This document shows positions 6,862-13,611 of a stretch of DNA of 13,611 bases, piece by piece. The first letter of the stretch is position 1. Every line of letters begins with the position of its first letter. The DNA lies in NCBI GenBank assembly GCA_002386465.1, contig DGIT01000107.1, forward strand, positions 1 to 13,611, written 5' to 3'. This stretch comes from Burkholderiales bacterium UBA4615 (GTDB lineage: Bacteria > Pseudomonadota > Gammaproteobacteria > Burkholderiales > Burkholderiaceae_E). The notes beneath the pieces are model-generated. The model was not told the DNA's origin. It saw only the letters and a program-made list of their open reading frames with translations, and did no database searches. Position numbers and translations under genes: made by a program.

Positions 6862-8142
6862 TTACAGATCCTTGAAGGCCTGCGCGGCGCACTGCAGCGT
6901 GAAGTCGATTTCAGCGTCGCCATGCACGGACGAGAAGAAGAAGGCCTCAACCGGCGAGGGCGGCAGGTAGACGCCGGCCTCGAGCATGCGGTGATAAAAA
7001 CGCTTGAAGCGCTCGACATCCTGCGTCATGACCTCGGCAAAACTGCGCGGCGGGGTCGCCATCATGTAGATGCCACCCATGGTCCCCTGCTGCTGCGCAC
7101 TGAAGGTCACACCGGCACTGCGTGCAGCGGCTTTCAGTCCATCGATCAGCCGTGTCAACCGAGCCCCGACCGCTTCGTAAAAGCCGGGGACCGAGACCAG
7201 TTCCAGCGTGGCCAGGCCGGCCGCCATGGCGATCGGATTGCCGGACAGTGTGCCTGCCTGATAGACCGGGCCAAGCGGCGCCATCATGTCCATGACTTTG
7301 GCAGGGCCGCCAATCGCCCCCACCGGCATACCACCGCCGATCACCTTGCCGAAAGCGGTGAGATCAGGCGTGACGCCGCTGACCTGCTGCATGCCGCCCA
7401 GTGCCACGCGAAATCCGGTCATGACTTCATCGAAAATCAGCAGCGCGCCGTCGGCGCTGCAGAGCTTGCGCAAGCCTTCCAGGAAGCCGGGTTGCGGCAG
7501 GATCAGATTCATGTTGCCGGCCGCAGGCTCGACCATCACGCAGGCGATCTCACCCGGGTGTGCCTTGAAGAGTGCTTCGACACTGCCCAGATCATTGAAC
7601 TGCGCGATCAGGGTATGACGGGCGAGATCTTCGGGCACACCTGCCGAACTCGGTTGACCGAACGCGAGCGCACCGCTGCCCGCCTTGACCAGCAGACTGT
7701 CGGCTGTACCGTGATAACAGCCCTCGAATTTCAGGATCTTGGTGCGCCCCGTAGCGCCGCGCGCCAGACGCAATGCGGACATGGCCGCCTCGGTGCCTGA
7801 ACTGGTGAAACGTACTTTCTGGACGTGCGAAAAAAGCTGGCAGATCCGTTCGGCCAACTCGGTTTCCATCACATTGGGTGCGCCGTAAGACAGACCCCGG
7901 CCAGCGGCTTCACGTACGCGCTCAAGCACCAGCGGGTGGGTATGGCCAACAATCATCGGCCCCCACGAACCGAGGTAGTCGACATAGCGACGCCCTTCGA
8001 CGTCCCACATGTAGGCGCCCTCGGCACGCGCGATGAAGCGCGGCGTGCCGCCGACAGCTCGAAACGCGCGCACAGCCGAATTAACGCCACCGACCAGCAC
8101 ATGCTGCGCGCGATCGAACTCTCCCTGATTGGTCATGCCCAT
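6862..8142 (-). CDS. hemL: Glutamate-1-semialdehyde 2,1-aminomutase
   Basis: A PLP enzyme of the C5 pathway that turns glutamate-1-semialdehyde into 5-aminolevulinate, the precursor of heme and other tetrapyrroles. The 426 residues equal the family's usual length. Seen in sequence: the N-terminal Val-Gly-Gly-Val-Asn-Ser-Ala-Val-Arg; the PLP phosphate/ring region Ser-Ser-Gly-Thr-Glu-Ala (114-119) and Cys-Tyr-His-Gly (142-145); Phe-Asp-Glu-Val-Met (237-241); and the Schiff-base Lys266 in Ala-Phe-Gly-Lys-Val-Ile-Gly-Gly-Gly (Lys265 in E. coli). The ATG at 8142 is preferred over the in-frame ATG at 8136 because AGGGAGA lies 8 bases upstream of the first. The downstream neighbour is the convergent hydrolase gene; the upstream neighbour is a VOC gene on the same strand, 69 bases away. 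Confidence 0.97.
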   Translation of the reverse strand: MGMTNQGEFDRAQHVLVGGVNSAVRAFRAVGGTPRFIARAEGAYMWDVEGRRYVDYLGSWGPMIVGHTHPLVLERVREAAGRGLSYGAPNVMETELAERICQLFSHVQKVRFTSSGTEAAMSALRLARGATGRTKILKFEGCYHGTADSLLVKAGSGALAFGQPSSAGVPEDLARHTLIAQFNDLGSVEALFKAHPGEIACVMVEPAAGNMNLILPQPGFLEGLRKLCSADGALLIFDEVMTGFRVALGGMQQVSGVTPDLTAFGKVIGGGMPVGAIGGPAKVMDMMAPLGPVYQAGTLSGNPIAMAAGLATLELVSVPGFYEAVGARLTRLIDGLKAAARSAGVTFSAQQQGTMGGIYMMATPPRSFAEVMTQDVERFKRFYHRMLEAGVYLPPSPVEAFFFSSVHGDAEIDFTLQCAAQAFKDL

Positions 8143-8160
8143 GCTGATGCTCTCCCTGAT
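8119..8160 (-). repeat. 11-bp direct repeat flanking the hemL start
   Basis: ATCAGGGAGAG (minus strand) occurs at 8160-8150 and again at 8129-8119, 31 bases apart. The first copy contains the ribosome site and the second spans codons for Asn-Gln-Gly-Glu. Both copies are exact. Function, if any, is unknown. Confidence 0.6.
8151..8157 (-). promoter_or_regulatory. hemL ribosome-binding site
   Basis: On the minus strand AGGGAGA lies 8 bases before the ATG at 8142. It is part of an 11-base element (ATCAGGGAGAG) that occurs again inside hemL codons 5-8 (see the repeat entry). Confidence 0.55.
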
Positions 8161-8211
8161 GCGGCGGCGCTTCGATGGCGCGCGCCTGCTGTGGTGTGTG
8201 TGATGCGCAGC

Positions 8212-8643
8212 TTACTTCGCAAACAGGCGCGAAGGATCGGCAAATGCCTTGAATTCGAGTGCGTTGCCCGAGGGGTCCAGAAAAAACATCGTGGCTTGCT
8301 CGCCCACTTCACCCTTGAACCGGATATGCGGTTCGATCACAAAAGCAGTGCCTGCAGCACGCAGCGTGTCGGCCATCTTCTGCCAGTCGGCCATGCCCAG
8401 CACCACGCCAAAATGGCGTACTGGAACGTTGTCGCCGTCGACTGCGCTGGTATGCCGATGACCGGCCTCGCCCGGCGCCAGATGGGCTACGATCTGATGG
8501 CCGTACAGATTGAAATCGATCCACTCGGGTGAGCTGCGTCCTTCGGGGCAGCCCAGCAGTCCGCCATAGAACGCGCGCGCGGCCTGCAGATCGTGCACCG
8601 GAAAGGCAAGGTGAAAGGGTTGAGCAACGGCGTAGGCAGACAT
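8212..8643 (-). CDS. VOC superfamily protein (glyoxalase/dioxygenase fold)
   Basis: A 143-residue single-unit protein of the vicinal-oxygen-chelate superfamily. The paired beta-alpha-beta-beta-beta modules are visible: Phe-His-Leu-Ala-Phe-Pro-Val near 10-16 with an Ala-Arg-Ala-Phe-Tyr helix, then Arg-His-Phe-Gly-Val-Val-Leu near 76-82, ending in Phe-Leu-Asp-Pro-Ser-Gly-Asn-Ala-Leu-Glu-Phe-Lys. His11, His77 and the final Glu (about 130) are the expected metal ligands, so a metalloenzyme is likely. The substrate cannot be read from sequence; members include glyoxalases, dioxygenases and resistance proteins. AGGAG 6 bases before the ATG (8654-8650) fixes the start. The gene lies 98 bases after the formate dehydrogenase operon on the same strand and could be cotranscribed with it or with hemL. 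Confidence 0.85.
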   Translation of the reverse strand: MSAYAVAQPFHLAFPVHDLQAARAFYGGLLGCPEGRSSPEWIDFNLYGHQIVAHLAPGEAGHRHTSAVDGDNVPVRHFGVVLGMADWQKMADTLRAAGTAFVIEPHIRFKGEVGEQATMFFLDPSGNALEFKAFADPSRLFAK

Positions 8644-8741
8644 GAAGCGCTCCTGCTGAATGCGAGCGACCCGTTCACACAGGCCGAAACCGCCAGTGTA
8701 GCGAATGCTGCGCGCACCAATCGCGCCGCCTTCGCACAGCC

Positions 8742-11489
8742 TTACTCTGCAGCGAGCGCCACCGCGCAGTATTTCAGCTCGGGGATGCGGCCTTGCGGAT
8801 CCAGTGCCGGATTGGTGAGCAGATTGGCCGCCGCTTCCGCATAGGCAAAGGGGACAAAGACCGTGCGGTCGGGCATGCCGTCGTCGCGACGCGCCCGCAG
8901 CACGATCTGTCCGCGCCTTGAACGAATGGCCAGCATGCCGCCCGGCTCAAGGCCCAGCGCCGACAGCTCGCGACCGTTCAGGCTCGCCGTCGCCTCGGGC
9001 TCCGTGGCATGCAACACGGCCGCCCGTCGTGTCATCGTGCCGGTGTGCCAGTGCTCGAGTTGTCGGCCCGTGATGAGCACGAACGGAAAGCTTGCGTCGG
9101 GTGTTTCATCGGCGGTGCGCAAGGTGACCGGCACCAGCGTTGCCCGCCCGTTCGCCGTGGGGAAGTGATCTGTGAAGACGACCGATTCCCCGGGTGCATC
9201 GGGTTGTTCGCAAGGATAGGTGACTGCGCCTTCGCGCTCCAGGCGCTCCCAGCTCATGCCCTGAATGGACGGCATGAGACTGCGCATCTCCTCGAACACT
9301 TCGGAGGGGTGCGCATAGCTCCAGGGCAACCCGAGCCTGCAGGCCAGATCGACAATGATCGACAGGTCCTGGCGCGCCTGTCCAGGCGGCTCGAGCGCCG
9401 CCCGACCCAACTGCACCAGTCGGTCGGTGTTGGTAAAGGTGCCGGTCTTCTCCGGGAACGCCGAGGCCGGAAGCACCACATCCGCCAACCAGGCAGTCTC
9501 GGTCGGAAAAATGTCCTGCACGACCAGCGTATCGAGTCGGGCCAGCGCCTCGCGCGCATGGTTCAGATCCGGGTCAGACATGGCCGGGTTCTCACCCATC
9601 ACGTACAGGCCTCGAATGGTGCCAGCGAGTGCTGCATGCATGATCTCGACCACCGTCAGACCGGGTGTACGATCGACCGGCATGCCCCAGACCGCCTCGG
9701 CCCGCAGCGCAGACTGCGGATCATCGACCCGGTGATAGTCGGGCAGCATCATGGGAATGAGGCCGGCATCGGAGGCGCCCTGCACGTTGTTCTGACCACG
9801 CAGCGGATGCAGACCCGTGCCGGGTCGACCAATCTGCCCCGTGATCAGCGACAGCGCAATCAGACAGCGTGCGTTGTCAGTGCCATGCACATGCTGGGAG
9901 ACGCCCATCCCCCAGAGGATGATCGATGCACGCGCGGTCGCGAAACGGCGTGCCACGGTTCGCAGGGTCTGCGCGTCAATTCCGCAGACCGGTGCCATCG
10001 CTTCGGGAGTGGCATGGCGCACCGACTCGGCAAGCGCTGCGTAGTCCTGGGTGCGGGTGTCCACGAAGTGCCGGTCAACCAGACCTTCTTCGATGATGAC
10101 GTGCAACATCGCCTGCAGCATGGCCACGTCGGTGTCTGCACGGAACTGCAGCACATGGTCGGCCAGACGGGCCAGATCGGTGCGTCGCGGATCGGCCATC
10201 ACCAGCGAGGCCCCGGCTTTGACTGCATTCTTGATCCAGGTGGCAGCCACCGGATGATTGACCGAGGGGTTGGCACCGATCACGAAGATCAGTTCGGCCT
10301 GCATGACGTCGGCCACCGGATTGGACACCGCACCGGACCCGATCCCTTCCAGCAAGGCAGCCACGGACGAGGCATGGCACAAGCGCGTGCAATGGTCGAC
10401 ATTGTTGGTGCCAAACCCGGTGCGCACCAGCTTTTGAAAGAGGTACGCCTCTTCGTTGCTGCCCTTGGCTGATCCGAATCCGGCCAGCGCCTGCGGGCCG
10501 ATGGTGTCGCGAATGCGGGCGAGTCCGCCGGCCGCACGCTCCAGTGCCTCTTCCCAGGTGGCCTCACGGAACACTGCACTCCAGTCCGCTGGCAGCTGGC
10601 CGAATGCGGCCTCCTTGGGGACGCCTTCGCGCCTAATCCAGGGCACGGTCAGCCGTTGCGGACTGCTGGCGTAATCGAAGCCGAAGCGACCCTTCACGCA
10701 CAGTCGGCCATGGTTGGCCGGGCCATCGCGCCCCTCGACCCAGGCCACCCGGTTGTCGCGCACCTGCACCTGAACCTGACAGCCCACCCCGCAAAATGGG
10801 CACAGCGTGTCCACCTTGCGCTCAACCGTAAGTGGGTCGACCACCTGGCCCGCTCGCGGCCCACTGGATTCGCGCGGCATCAGGGCGCCGGTGGGGCAGG
10901 CCTGCACGCATTCACCGCAGGCCACGCAACTCGACGCGCCCATGGGATCACCCTGATCAAACACGACCGCCGCATGCTCACCGCGCCAGGCCATGCCGAT
11001 CACATCGTTGACCTGTTCCTCGCGACAGGCGCGCGCGCACCGCCCACACTGAATGCAGGCATCCAGGTTGACCGCCATCGCCGGGTGAGAGAGGTCTCGG
11101 ACCACCTGCTCGCACGGCGCAAATCGCGCGGGTTCGAGCTGCAGGGCTTGCGCCCAGTGCAAGAGCTCGGAGTCGGCACGCTGAACCTGCGCCGGTACAT
11201 CGGCCATGAGCAGCTCGAGCACCATGCGCTGCGAGGCACGGGCACGCGGGCTCTCGGTCTGCACGCGCATACCGGGCGCGGGTGCGCGACAGCACGACGG
11301 AGCCAGCACGCGCTCGCCATCGATTTCGACCACGCATGCACGGCAATTGCCGTCGGCCCGCAAGCCTTCCTTGAAGCACAGATGCGGGATCTCGACACCA
11401 TGGCGGGTCGCGCATTGCAATAGCGACTCACCCGGCGCGGCCTGCAGGGTCCGACCGTCGAGCGTGAACTCAATCGCCTCGGCACTCAT
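8742..11489 (-). CDS. fdsA: NAD-linked formate dehydrogenase, catalytic (alpha) subunit
   Basis: A 915-residue molybdopterin (Mo or W) enzyme that oxidises formate to CO2 and passes the electrons to the diaphorase subunit encoded just upstream. In order: N-terminal [2Fe-2S] domain (Cys38, Cys49, Cys52, Cys66/67); two [4Fe-4S] sites (Cys145-148-151-155; Cys188-191-194-198); the active domain's own [4Fe-4S] (Cys230-233-237-264); then the bis-MGD domains, with metal ligand Cys371 and adjacent His372 in Arg-Leu-Cys-His, and Arg564 in Pro-Leu-Arg-Gly-Gln-Asn. The metal ligand is Cys, not selenocysteine. Residues 68-144 lack the His-Cys3 motif of NuoG-type proteins. The C-terminal dinucleotide-binding domain starts near 800. 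The start overlaps the preceding stop (ATGA). Metal choice (Mo or W) cannot be told from sequence; the symbol fdhA/fdh1A would fit equally well. Confidence 0.94.
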   Translation of the reverse strand: MSAEAIEFTLDGRTLQAAPGESLLQCATRHGVEIPHLCFKEGLRADGNCRACVVEIDGERVLAPSCCRAPAPGMRVQTESPRARASQRMVLELLMADVPAQVQRADSELLHWAQALQLEPARFAPCEQVVRDLSHPAMAVNLDACIQCGRCARACREEQVNDVIGMAWRGEHAAVVFDQGDPMGASSCVACGECVQACPTGALMPRESSGPRAGQVVDPLTVERKVDTLCPFCGVGCQVQVQVRDNRVAWVEGRDGPANHGRLCVKGRFGFDYASSPQRLTVPWIRREGVPKEAAFGQLPADWSAVFREATWEEALERAAGGLARIRDTIGPQALAGFGSAKGSNEEAYLFQKLVRTGFGTNNVDHCTRLCHASSVAALLEGIGSGAVSNPVADVMQAELIFVIGANPSVNHPVAATWIKNAVKAGASLVMADPRRTDLARLADHVLQFRADTDVAMLQAMLHVIIEEGLVDRHFVDTRTQDYAALAESVRHATPEAMAPVCGIDAQTLRTVARRFATARASIILWGMGVSQHVHGTDNARCLIALSLITGQIGRPGTGLHPLRGQNNVQGASDAGLIPMMLPDYHRVDDPQSALRAEAVWGMPVDRTPGLTVVEIMHAALAGTIRGLYVMGENPAMSDPDLNHAREALARLDTLVVQDIFPTETAWLADVVLPASAFPEKTGTFTNTDRLVQLGRAALEPPGQARQDLSIIVDLACRLGLPWSYAHPSEVFEEMRSLMPSIQGMSWERLEREGAVTYPCEQPDAPGESVVFTDHFPTANGRATLVPVTLRTADETPDASFPFVLITGRQLEHWHTGTMTRRAAVLHATEPEATASLNGRELSALGLEPGGMLAIRSRRGQIVLRARRDDGMPDRTVFVPFAYAEAAANLLTNPALDPQGRIPELKYCAVALAAE

Positions 11490-13183
11490 CGCGTCACCTC
11501 ATGGGGGAAAAAGCGCAACACTGATTCGATCGGATTGGAGGCGGCCTGCCCCAGACCGCAGATCGAGGCATCACGCATCACCTGGGAGAGCTCAGCCAGA
11601 AGCGGCTGATCCCACTGCGGCGCGGCGATCAGGTCATGGGCTTTGGCCGTACCCACCCGGCAGGGCGTGCACTGTCCGCAGGACTCATGGCGGAAAAAGC
11701 GCAGCAGATTGCGGGCCGCGTCGCGCGCCTGATCGTGCTGCGAGAACACCACTACCGCACACGAGCCCACGAATGCACCGTGCGCGGCCAGCGTATCGAA
11801 GTCGAGCGCCTCATCGGCCAGCGAGGCCGGCAAGATGCCGCCTGACGCGCCTCCCGGCAAAAAGCCGTACAGCACATGGCCATCCGCCATGCCGCCACAG
11901 TGCTCATCGATCAGTTCGCGCAGGCTGATGCCGGCAGGCGCAAGTTTGACGCCAGGCTCACGCACGCGACCCGACACCGAGAACGAGCGCAGACCACTGC
12001 GGCCACGGCGGCCCTGCGATGCATAGGACTGCGGGCCCTGCTCAAGGACCGAGGTCACCCAATAGAGCGTCTCCGGATTGTTGACCAATGTCGGATGCCC
12101 GAAGAGTCCGACCTGCGCGACATAGGGCGGGCGCAAGCGCGGCAATCCGCGTTTGCCTTCGATGGATTCGATCATCGCCGACTCTTCGCCGCAGACATAC
12201 GAGCCAGCCCCGCGACGCAGATGAAGTGTCGGCGGCGCGGTGCCGTCAGGCGATCGCCAGACCTGCGCGAGCCACTCGGTCAGTTCAGCCATCAGCGGCT
12301 CGAGCATCTGACGCACCGAGGCGTATTCATCGCGCAAATACAGGTAGCAGGCCTGCGCCCCCACGGTCCAGGCGCCAATCAGCATGCCCTCCAGAATGCG
12401 GTGCGGCGCGGTCTCGAACCAATGCCGATCCTTGAAGGTTCCGGGCTCTCCCTCGTCCGCATTGATCGCCATCAGGCGCGGGCCAGGCTGCGCTGCGACG
12501 GTGCGCCATTTGCGCGCGGTTGGAAACCCGGCACCGCCAAGACCCCGCAGACCGGCCGCCTCGATCGAGCCCAGCACCGATTCCCGATCCAGTTCACCGC
12601 GCAGGCAGCGCAGCAGTTGTGCGTATGCGCCGCCCGCGACGGCCTGCAGCACGGTCGGCGCAGGCAACGCAGGGGCCTGGGTCTGCGCTTGTTCCACGGC
12701 TGCCAGCACGTCTTCGGTCGTGGCGTACTCGAGGGGTCGCTGTCCCACGACTACGGCAGGCGCCTGCGCGCAACGACCGATACAGGGCACGCGCTGCACC
12801 CGCACCCCAGCTGTAGCGGCGCGCTCGAGGGCGTCGGCCAGTGCTTCGGACCCGTGCATCGCGCAGGAGATCGAATCGCACACACGCACGGTCAATGCGG
12901 GCGGTGGCGTGGCGCCCTCAGCCATCACATCGAAGTGATGGTAGAAGGTCGCCACCTCGAAGACCTCGGCCTGCGACAGTTTCATGTGATGCGCCAGCGC
13001 GGCAATCATGGCGGCCGAAAGATGCCCCTCGGCGTCCTGGATCCGGTGCAGCGCCTCGATCAGCAGGTCGCGTGAAAGCGCCATGTCGGCCGTCAGTGCG
13101 GCCACCCGCTCAAGCGCCGCACCATCGAGTGCACGGCCCTTGGGACGCCCGACCGGACGCCGAAAATGCAGAGTCTGTTCCAT
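11486..13183 (-). CDS. fdsB: Formate dehydrogenase diaphorase subunit, fused FdsG-FdsB (NuoE-NuoF-like)
   Basis: A 565-residue fusion that takes electrons from the catalytic subunit and reduces NAD+. Residues 25-165 form a NuoE-like thioredoxin-fold domain with a [2Fe-2S] set Cys102-x4-Cys107 and Cys134-x3-Cys138. After a linker (about 166-200) comes a NuoF-like domain: FMN site Gly-Leu-Gly-Gly-Ala-Gly-Phe-Pro (214-221), NADH-site Asp-Glu-Gly-Glu-Pro-Gly-Thr-Phe (243-250), Gly-Ala-Gly-Ser-Tyr-Val-Cys-Gly-Glu-Glu-Ser (326-336), and the [4Fe-4S] ligands Cys502, Cys505, Cys508 and Cys542. Cupriavidus and Rhodobacter encode these as separate FdsG and FdsB; the fused form is known from Methylorubrum FDH1 (beta subunit about 572 residues). 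First gene of the operon; stop and fdsA start overlap. No clear Shine-Dalgarno is seen at 13183. A hydrogenase diaphorase is unlikely given the partner gene. Confidence 0.93.
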   Translation of the reverse strand: MEQTLHFRRPVGRPKGRALDGAALERVAALTADMALSRDLLIEALHRIQDAEGHLSAAMIAALAHHMKLSQAEVFEVATFYHHFDVMAEGATPPPALTVRVCDSISCAMHGSEALADALERAATAGVRVQRVPCIGRCAQAPAVVVGQRPLEYATTEDVLAAVEQAQTQAPALPAPTVLQAVAGGAYAQLLRCLRGELDRESVLGSIEAAGLRGLGGAGFPTARKWRTVAAQPGPRLMAINADEGEPGTFKDRHWFETAPHRILEGMLIGAWTVGAQACYLYLRDEYASVRQMLEPLMAELTEWLAQVWRSPDGTAPPTLHLRRGAGSYVCGEESAMIESIEGKRGLPRLRPPYVAQVGLFGHPTLVNNPETLYWVTSVLEQGPQSYASQGRRGRSGLRSFSVSGRVREPGVKLAPAGISLRELIDEHCGGMADGHVLYGFLPGGASGGILPASLADEALDFDTLAAHGAFVGSCAVVVFSQHDQARDAARNLLRFFRHESCGQCTPCRVGTAKAHDLIAAPQWDQPLLAELSQVMRDASICGLGQAASNPIESVLRFFPHEVTR

Positions 13184-13199
13184 GTCGGGACTGTATCGT

Positions 13200-13214
13200 C
13201 TGACGCTGCGTCAG
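13200..13214. promoter_or_regulatory. Inverted repeat upstream of the formate dehydrogenase operon
   Basis: CTGACG-CTG-CGTCAG is a perfect 6-base dyad 16 bases upstream of the fdsB start. It could be an operator or a leader hairpin in the mRNA. No regulator gene (for example a LysR-type fdsR) lies inside the window to pair with it. Confidence 0.35.
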
Positions 13215-13233
13215 CGCTACAAGCCGCAGGAAT

Positions 13234-13263
13234 TTGCGCGGGCATCAAAGCCAGTCGGATACA
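13234..13263 (+). promoter_or_regulatory. Candidate promoter for the Bug-type gene
   Basis: TTGCGC (13234-13239) and GATACA (13258-13263) are 18 bases apart in the 163-base divergent gap (13184-13346). The match to sigma70 consensus is moderate and the leader would be about 75 bases. Read by eye only. Confidence 0.25.
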
Positions 13264-13335
13264 AGGCCCTCCGGGCGGCGCGTACGGCTGGGCAGGCTAA
13301 GATCGCGGCTGCGCACAGCGCCCCTTGCCCGTTAT

Positions 13336-13339
13336 GGAG
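13336..13339 (+). promoter_or_regulatory. Ribosome-binding site of the Bug-type gene
   Basis: GGAG lies 7 bases before the ATG at 13347 and favours this start over the in-frame ATG at 13425. Confidence 0.55.
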
Positions 13340-13346
13340 ACTCCCG

Positions 13347-13611
13347 ATGTCGAAACGCCCCACCGTTGGCCGCTCACTGACCGCCATGGATCCTGAGCAC
13401 GATGCAAACCGTCCTGATCTGCACATGAGCCCTGCGCCACGCGCCGGTCTTGACGCACACGCAGACCGCAGCATCTGGGCTGCGCGCAGACGACTGACCC
13501 TGGCTGCACCCGCGATGGCGCTTCTGGGCACAAGCGCGGCCCGCGCCCAGAGTGCTTGGCCCAGCAAGCCGATCCGCATGATCGTGGGCTACACGCCCGG
13601 CGGCTACACCG
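13347..13611 (+). CDS. Bug/TctC-family periplasmic solute-binding protein, N-terminal part (3' end outside window)
   Basis: Eighty-eight codons are visible before the window ends. Residues 47-68 are a signal peptide: Arg-Arg-Arg-Leu-Thr-Leu, a hydrophobic Ala/Leu stretch and an Ala-Arg-Ala-Gln cleavage site. Then comes Trp-Pro-Ser-Lys-Pro-Ile-Arg-Met-Ile-Val-Gly-Tyr-Thr-Pro-Gly-Gly, the standard mature start of Bug (Bordetella uptake gene) binding proteins, which capture carboxylates and similar solutes for tripartite tricarboxylate transporters or for sensing. The twin Arg suggests Tat export, but without the full motif this is uncertain. About 45 residues precede the signal peptide, unusually long; an internal ATG at 13425 would cut this to about 20. 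The ligand cannot be predicted. Transcribed divergently from the formate dehydrogenase operon. Confidence 0.85.
   Translation, partial: MSKRPTVGRSLTAMDPEHDANRPDLHMSPAPRAGLDAHADRSIWAARRRLTLAAPAMALLGTSAARAQSAWPSKPIRMIVGYTPGGYT

Noticed and set aside
6922..7800. 292-codon frame on + opposite hemL
   Set aside because: Mirror-frame shadow of hemL, rich in His/Arg/Asp with no domain.
10376..10378. Possible selenocysteine at the formate dehydrogenase active site
   Set aside because: The position aligned with Sec140 of E. coli FdhF is an ordinary Cys codon (Cys371), not TGA.
9009..10472. Long open frame (487 codons) on + opposite the fdsA gene
   Set aside because: It lies antisense to an unmistakable formate dehydrogenase gene. 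Its composition is His/Arg/Gly-rich with no recognisable domain, as expected from the mirror frame of a GC-rich gene.
11876..13075. 399-codon frame on + opposite the FdsG-FdsB fusion
   Set aside because: Same situation: antisense shadow of a well-supported gene with no family resemblance or ribosome site.
1..13611. Mobile elements, CRISPR, tRNA or defence genes
   Set aside because: No transposase or integrase, spaced repeats, attachment sites or tRNA-like folds were seen; gene content and composition are uniform and housekeeping in nature.

Overview
The window looks like an ordinary chromosomal stretch of a GC-rich betaproteobacterium, most likely Burkholderiales and Alcaligenaceae/Burkholderiaceae-like. 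The grounds are the high G+C content, an intracellular polyhydroxybutyrate depolymerase, the RnfB-Nth-DUF1841 cluster, a two-gene NAD-linked formate dehydrogenase of the fused FdsG/FdsB type, and the start of a Bug/TctC-type periplasmic binding protein, a family greatly expanded in that order. I see no tRNA, rRNA, IS element, phage gene or CRISPR array. Coding density is very high and the longest gap without a gene is about 160 bases.

Left block (1-4309, all on +): the 3' end of an FAD/iron-sulfur oxidoreductase; a promoter-like site and an intracellular PHB depolymerase (phaZ) with its Cys-Asp-His triad; then three tightly packed or overlapping genes: a soluble RnfB-like polyferredoxin, endonuclease III (nth) and a DUF1841 protein.

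Middle block (4425-6775, +): a phosphate module made of a DUF47/PhoU-like accessory protein and a PiT phosphate permease. An YpfH-type alpha/beta hydrolase overlaps the end of the permease. Its nucleophile position holds Ala (Gly-His-Ala-Gln-Gly) where family enzymes have Ser, while Asp and His are kept. I consider this the most unusual single feature of the window.

Right block (6862-13183, all on -): hemL (glutamate-1-semialdehyde aminomutase), a VOC-fold protein, and a two-gene formate dehydrogenase operon. Read in transcription order, the operon is a fused NuoE/NuoF-like diaphorase subunit, then by a 4-base overlap the molybdopterin catalytic subunit. The catalytic subunit shows four iron-sulfur sites and no NuoG-type His-Cys3 motif. 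No fdhD/fdsC or fdsD gene follows it. The + block and - block converge at a GC-rich hairpin (6828-6854).

Right edge: a divergent intergenic region of 163 bp with a 6-bp inverted repeat just upstream of the formate dehydrogenase start, followed on + by the first 88 codons of a Bug-family solute-binding protein that runs out of the window.

Functionally the window is a mix of central-metabolism and redox genes (PHB mobilisation, formate oxidation to NADH, tetrapyrrole synthesis, phosphate uptake, base-excision repair). I did not find a convincing new multi-gene system. The items worth a second look are the nucleophile-less hydrolase coupled to the phosphate transporter, the orphan RnfB, the reduced cluster set and fusion in the formate dehydrogenase, and a few short repeats at gene starts.
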